Under the pieces are notes generated by a model that ran no database searches, was not told where the DNA came from, and saw only the letters and a list, made by a program, of their open reading frames with translations. A program made the translations under genes and the position numbers. Source: Erythroxylum novogranatense (lineage: Eukaryota; Streptophyta; Magnoliopsida; Malpighiales; Erythroxylaceae). Taken from it: 64,000 bases of DNA. The stretch covers positions 20,508,350 through 20,572,349 of the forward strand of contig CM057234.1 of NCBI GenBank assembly GCA_029891385.1, given 5' to 3'. Below, one piece after another: positions 59,881 through 64,000 of this stretch (the first letter of the stretch is position 1; each line of letters opens with the position of its first letter).

Positions 59881-60178
59881 GTACAACACATTAATTCCAA
59901 CGGTCCAATTAGCCAAAAATGGAAGGGAGATTATTAAGGAACGGTCATTTCAATCTAGCAACGGCTAGAATAAGTCCCAACAGCTATATTTCTTCTTATA
60001 TAAAGGGTGGATGATTGATGAAGAGGTGACATAAGTTCTAGAAGCCAAAATACTCTTATCTTGCTCCAAATTGCTCATCATTGTTCTTACTTTGTTTACA
60101 TTTGTATTGAGCACTTGTTCTTAGATCTTTATCCTATTTCTTTTACAAATTGAGTGACTAGTGGTAGGTCACGTGTGA

Positions 60179-60343
60179 GGTAGCTTGAGCCGGAAATCAA
60201 GTGGTGTTGGTAGGATTTGTGCCAGAAAACAAATCATTTGTAAAGGTAGCTTGAGCCGGAAATCAAGCGGTATTGGTAGGATTTGTGCCGGAAGACAAAT
60301 CAAGTGTAAAGGTAGCTTGAGCCGGAAATCAAGCGGCATTGTA
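60179..60343 (+). repeat. 66-bp tandem repeat, 2.5 copies
   Basis: Copies start GGTAGCTTGAGCC at 60179, 60245 and 60311, exactly 66 bp apart. The unit has GAAATCAAG and GATTTGTGCCGGAAGACAAA. Since 66 is divisible by three, a repetitive frame remains open through it. It lies after the TATA-like site, in the R/U5-like part of the LTR. Confidence 0.95.
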
Positions 60344-60844
60344 AGAGTTCACACTGAACTACAAAGTGTGTAATAAAGTGGTTTGCAAAATCCTAAGTGG
60401 GAGCTTAGGTAGAGGACGTAGGTTTTAGCACCGAACCTCTATAAAAACAGTGTTTGATCTTCTTCCCTACTCCTTGAATTTAAATTTGTTTAAATTACTA
60501 TTATGTGAATTAACTTATGATTTTATTGTAGAAAAAATTACAAAAAGCATAAAGATCTATTCAACCCCCCCTTCTAGATCGCTAACTGATTGAGCCAAGT
60601 TTATATTATAAATTGGCTGCATTTTCATAGCTACTTATGCATGTATTGACTCTTGATTGATGATTTTTGTGCTTAAATTGGTTCCTCATACTGAGTTCTT
60701 TCAATTCTCAATTTGTCAGTAAATTGTCATGATTTGATACTTATTTTTCCATAGTTTTTATTGGGACAATTGATACTGCAAATTGTTGTTATTGTTTTGT
60801 TGCAGGAACAAAGGAGTCAACGTAGGAAGTCAACAGTCCTTCCG

Positions 60845-60948
60845 CACGTCGCGACCCATGGCATCTCACACGACTAGACGAGCAGACGAGTGCACACGTC
60901 GCGACGAGTTTAATTCATTTATCTTATTCGTCGCGACATATGAGCGGA
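60845..60948. repeat. ACGTCGCGACG palindromes, left LTR (3 copies)
   Basis: GCACGTCGCGACC (60844), ACACGTCGCGACGAG (60893) and TTCGTCGCGACAT (60929). The core CGTCGCGACG is a perfect palindrome. Compare about nine copies in the right LTR of the same element. Confidence 0.9.
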
Positions 60949-62020
60949 TACCCGACGAAAGTTCATCTCACTGTTCCAACCCGGCCCGTGATCCATCATA
61001 TAAGATTTGTTATTTTTAGGTCATGGAGAGACTTTCGTCACGCAGACTTTTGTCACAGAGATTTTTATATACAGAGACGGCTGGGAACGCAGACTCTGGA
61101 GGAGAAGATCTTCACATTTTCAGTATCGTCCACCATCATCACCACAATCGCCATCATCACCGTCATCTTCTTCTGCAAACATGAGCCTCGTTCATTCTCC
61201 AGTATCCGAGGGATCGACCGAAGTCATGCGTAGCTAAGCCAACATTCCTTTTGAAGATGTAGCAATGGCTTGAGTTTACAGAGCTTCGAAGGGGAGTAAT
61301 CACTTAGTATCTGAAGTCTAGTATATTTATGTAAACTTCTGAGTTAGAGGATTGCATCGATATATTTAGATTAGCATTGTTATAGTTTAACCGTGTGTTG
61401 ATACTATGTTGAAATTTGGACAAGTGATTTGTAGAATGTTTTGTGCTTAATATATGCTAGTTTCATATATGTCATTGGATACTGCATTCACGGTTTTAAT
61501 CTGCCTAGTTGTGTTTGATTGAGATTGTTGTGTTTTATTCATTTGACCAATTGCATTTGCTTGTCCAATTGTCACAATAAGGTTTTTAACAAAGATTTAA
61601 ATGATGGAGTTCATTAATTAAATCTTTGGACCTAAAGAGTCCTTTAGGGTTGATCTTTCGAAACTTAGTGGATTGTATCCCCGAAAATCATTTTTGAAAT
61701 GTGATAGCCTAAGCCTCATTTTCAAGAGGATTTTATCAATTTGATTTTATCCGATTCTTTGTTTATTGCATTATTTCAAAAATCCCAAAAATATTCTTTT
61801 ATACTTTTTGTCCAGTTTTGATTACTTTTCCAGTTTTGACAAAAATACTAAACCCCCGTTTATCAACTTCAATTGCAATTTTTGACATTTAGGCTAGATT
61901 AGACCATTTTTATTTGGTTCCAGTTAAGTGAGACGACCCGAGGTTGCATTCTATACAGCAATCTTGGAATTTATTTTATTTGACCGGTTTCCAAGGATCG
62001 ATTGTAAGGTCGAATCGACA

Positions 62021-62371
62021 GAGCTACGATCAAAATGATAGTTTTTGTGGTGGAGAAATAGAATTGACACAAGCCTATGGTAGGAGGTGACTTAAGTAGA
62101 TTGAGAGAAAAATAACCTGGACACAAGTGAGCTGAGCGTAAACACTATATCTTGAGAGTTTCTCTTCTGTTCAATCTCTTGTACTTGAATTCTTTTAGTG
62201 TTTATTCTGTTAGCTTTCTTCTTATTTGCTGTGGTTGAATTCCGAGGAAGTAGCTTGCGTCGATTTCATTTTATTGTTTTGAGAATGGGTGCTATTTTCT
62301 TTTCCTCTTGTATTCTTTTTGACTCTTGTAAACTTTGTCCAGGAGTACAAAGGTCTAAGTGTGGGGGAATT
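62021..62371 (+). other. interior of the Athila/Tat-like element with polypurine tract
   Basis: 351 bp, no coding sequence. Pyrimidine-rich 3' UTR-like text precedes AAGTGTGGGGGAATT (62357-62371), which is directly followed by the right LTR. Confidence 0.7.
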
Positions 62372-64000
62372 TGATTAAACCCAAGTTTAATATATAATTG
62401 GATACACTTTCATGGTTGTTAATGCACTTTTTGACTCTTAATTCATGATTTTTGTGCTTAAATTGGTTCCTCATAATGAGCTCTTTTAATTCATAATTTG
62501 TCGGTAAATTGTCATGATCTGATATTAATTTCTCTATTATTTTCATGAGGACAATTGATACTGCAAATTGTTATTTTATATTGTAGGAGAAAAGGAGTCA
62601 AGAAGGATCAGAAGAGTCAACACGGCATGAAGTCCTTAAGGCACGTCGCGGCGTGAACCAATCACCTCGCCGCGGCGATATTTCCCACATCGCGGTGCAT
62701 CAATATAGATCGCACGTCGCGATGTCAACAATTCAACACGTCGCGGCGAGCAAACCAGATCGTACGTCGCGACGTCCCAGACATCTCGTCGCGGCGAGCA
62801 AGACAGAGCACACGTCGCGACGAATTTGATTTATTTATTTTATACGTCGCGACGTGCAGACGGGTATTCGGACTTTAAACATAAAAATCACTCACTGTAC
62901 TGACCCGACCCGTGAACCATCCTTTAAATATTTCTGAATTAGGTTAAAAAGGGGATCATCTGGAGAGGGATCGAGAGACAAGGCAGAGAAAAGAGAGACG
63001 AGTGAAGGGAGAAGAAAGAAGAGAGGGGAGAGATTCACGGCCTCACCATCCAGGGTTCCCTTCGGAGTTCCCTGGGTGAAATTTCACATAGGTTTTGCTG
63101 TTCATTTTCACCGCCGACGCCATCATGGATAGCTTGGATTCGTCACGAGTTGTGAAGGTTCCGGTTAAAATCCGTGGTTATGCATTTGTTTTCTGTTGAA
63201 GATGCAGTGATGGCTGGAGTTCACCGAGTTTTCAAGGGGAGTAGCTTAATCTGTAGTTTTGCTATGATTTATAAATGCCTAGGTCTAGGGTTTGTAATTT
63301 GTAGTGAAGCTATTTGATTATAGCTAAATGTTTGACATTTAATGTGTTATTTGGATTGGTAGTTTACATTGTCACGTTTAACTGCATTGTTATGAACAGC
63401 CGAGTTGGGGTTTATTGCTTTGTAGTTAGATTAGCTTAATTAGAGTTTAATTAAGCGTTGAACAATGTAATGTGTTGTGGGTTTGTTTATGTAGAACTTT
63501 GTGCTTTAATATATGAAGTCTCATATATATGACTTGTGATCTTGTTGATTCTCTTTATACGCTTAGTTGTGTTTGGTATTGAGTTGATGCTAGATTTCAT
63601 TTTGACCCATTGCATTGGCAAATCCACTGCACACACTAAGATGCTTTTAACAAGGTTTTAAGCAATGGAGTTCATTGATTAAAACCTTGGACTTAAAGGT
63701 TCCTTTAAGGTTCTAGGTGCTCTTGAGAAATGGAGACGAGAGTGACAGGAGTCCATTAATCACGACCCTAGACTTAAAGAGAGTCCTTTAAGGTTCATTA
63801 TTCAAACTTAGTGATTTTTAATCCACAACACACACTAAGATGCGCTTAATGGGATCTTGATCAATGAACTTCATTGATCAAGATCTTGGACTTAAAGAGC
63901 CCTTTAAGGTTCTGAGGCTCAAGAGCACTCAATGGGGTCTTGAGAAATGGAGTCGAGAGTGACAGGAGTCCATTAATTAAGACCCTGGACTTAAAGATAG
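62372..64000 (+). repeat. right LTR of the Athila/Tat-like element (incomplete)
   Basis: Matches the left LTR from its first base. It holds an expanded CGTCGCGACG array, a purine-rich GAGAGGGATCGAGAG leader (62960-63035), and a roughly 199-bp duplication near the window end (copies from about 63630 and 63829), where the left LTR has one copy. Confidence 0.8.
62641..62860. repeat. ACGTCGCGACGT palindrome array, right LTR (about 9 copies)
   Basis: Nine close copies of CGTCGCGRCG within 220 bp: ACGTCGCGGCG, TCGCCGCGGCGA, ACGTCGCGATG, ACGTCGCGACG and others. The consensus ACGTCGCGACGT is a 12-bp palindrome. This is the most CpG-dense stretch on the right side of the window. Confidence 0.9.

Larger units (their letters stand above)
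59457..60586 (+). mobile_element. Copia SIRE-like LTR, nearly complete
   Basis: Starts TGTTGGACCAATGGTGG inside the minus-strand LTR; TGTCC precedes it. It contains a CAAGTCGACTT array, a TATATAAAGG promoter-like site near 59997, a 66-bp repeat, GAGGACGTAGGTTTTAGCACC (SIRE-class) and the end motif ATTCAACCCCCCCTTC. Bases 60582-60586 (CTAAC) precede the Athila-like element inserted just before its end. The same LTR type lies inverted at 1-170. Confidence 0.8.
60587..64000 (+). mobile_element. Athila/Tat-like non-autonomous LTR element with 0.35 kb interior, runs off the window
   Basis: Left LTR 60587-62020 (TGATTGAGCCAAG...GAATCGACA), interior 62021-62371, right LTR from 62372 (TGATTAAACCCAAG) to beyond 64000. 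The interior is only 351 bp, without genes. It ends GGTCTAAGTGTGGGGGAATT, the polypurine region typical of Athila/Tat Gypsy elements. The primer site is not clear (AAAATGATAGTTTTTGTGG might be a decayed GGCGCCGTTGCC type). The right LTR is longer than the left because of array and tandem expansions. Confidence 0.75.

Noticed and set aside
60185..60373. 62-codon frame with SRKSSG repeats
   Set aside because: It results from the 66-bp tandem repeat in the SIRE-like LTR and has no conserved context.
60783..61237. Overlapping frames of 76-97 codons in the Athila-like LTR
   Set aside because: LTR sequence around the CGTCGCGACG palindromes; three frames overlap and the right LTR does not preserve them.

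Overview
This window is repeat-dominated nuclear DNA from a plant, most likely a eudicot. Evidence for a plant: an L1-type LINE whose ORF1 has the plant DUF4283-like domain, a Copia polyprotein, CACTA termini, very long Gypsy-type LTRs, and exon fragments resembling plant ACHT thioredoxin and RRS1 genes. No species can be named. Only one likely intact host gene is visible: a small intronless reading frame at 1591-1905 (minus strand) that resembles the plant MAPK-kinase-substrate family. Almost all the rest is transposable elements inserted into one another.

Left half (about 3.5-38.1 kb). One old L1 LINE is split into five pieces by four later insertions, each marked by a target-site duplication (TSD): a Copia solo LTR (6252-7274, TSD GATTA), a non-autonomous CACTA transposon (7575-16800, TSD ATA), a non-autonomous long-LTR element (17413-26612, TSD GCTAG) and a Copia element on the minus strand (28342-37348, TSD ACAAC). 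Removing them leaves about 6.1 kb of LINE, near full length. The CACTA element carries exon-like pieces of two host genes, RRS1-like and ACHT-like, in one orientation and with splice sites preserved, and is itself split by a 4.6 kb solo LTR (9556-14166, TSD CTTTT).

Right half (about 38.8-64 kb). LTR-retrotransposon parts lie side by side or stacked. A Gypsy-type element with a 4.0 kb LTR (38795-42822) and an apparently non-coding interior comes first, then two minus-strand LTRs of the TGTTGGACCCCGAAC family. From 52181 on there is a chain of elements, most of which break the one before: Copia SIRE-like, TGTAACA-type LTR, Athila/Tat-like LTR (minus), TGTTGG-type LTR (minus), SIRE-like LTR (plus), Athila/Tat-like short-interior element (plus, running off the end). 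The matching right halves should lie beyond 64 kb.

Most unusual pattern. The long Gypsy-type LTRs share a backbone of degenerate modules of about 100-200 bp, plus a promoter-proximal motif TGACATGGCA before a TATA-like box. In the U3-like part each LTR type carries a different GC-rich short-period array, often palindromic: CGTCGCTAGGGCGACG, CCCGTGT/ACACGGG, GGTCGGCCAACAGA, CCGACCGACC, TGTCC/GGACA. Analogous arrays occur in the SIRE-like LTR (AAGTCGACTT) and the Athila-like LTRs (ACGTCGCGACGT). Copy number differs between the two LTRs of a single element, so the arrays evolve quickly. Assignments to protein families rest on remembered motifs, since no search could be run.
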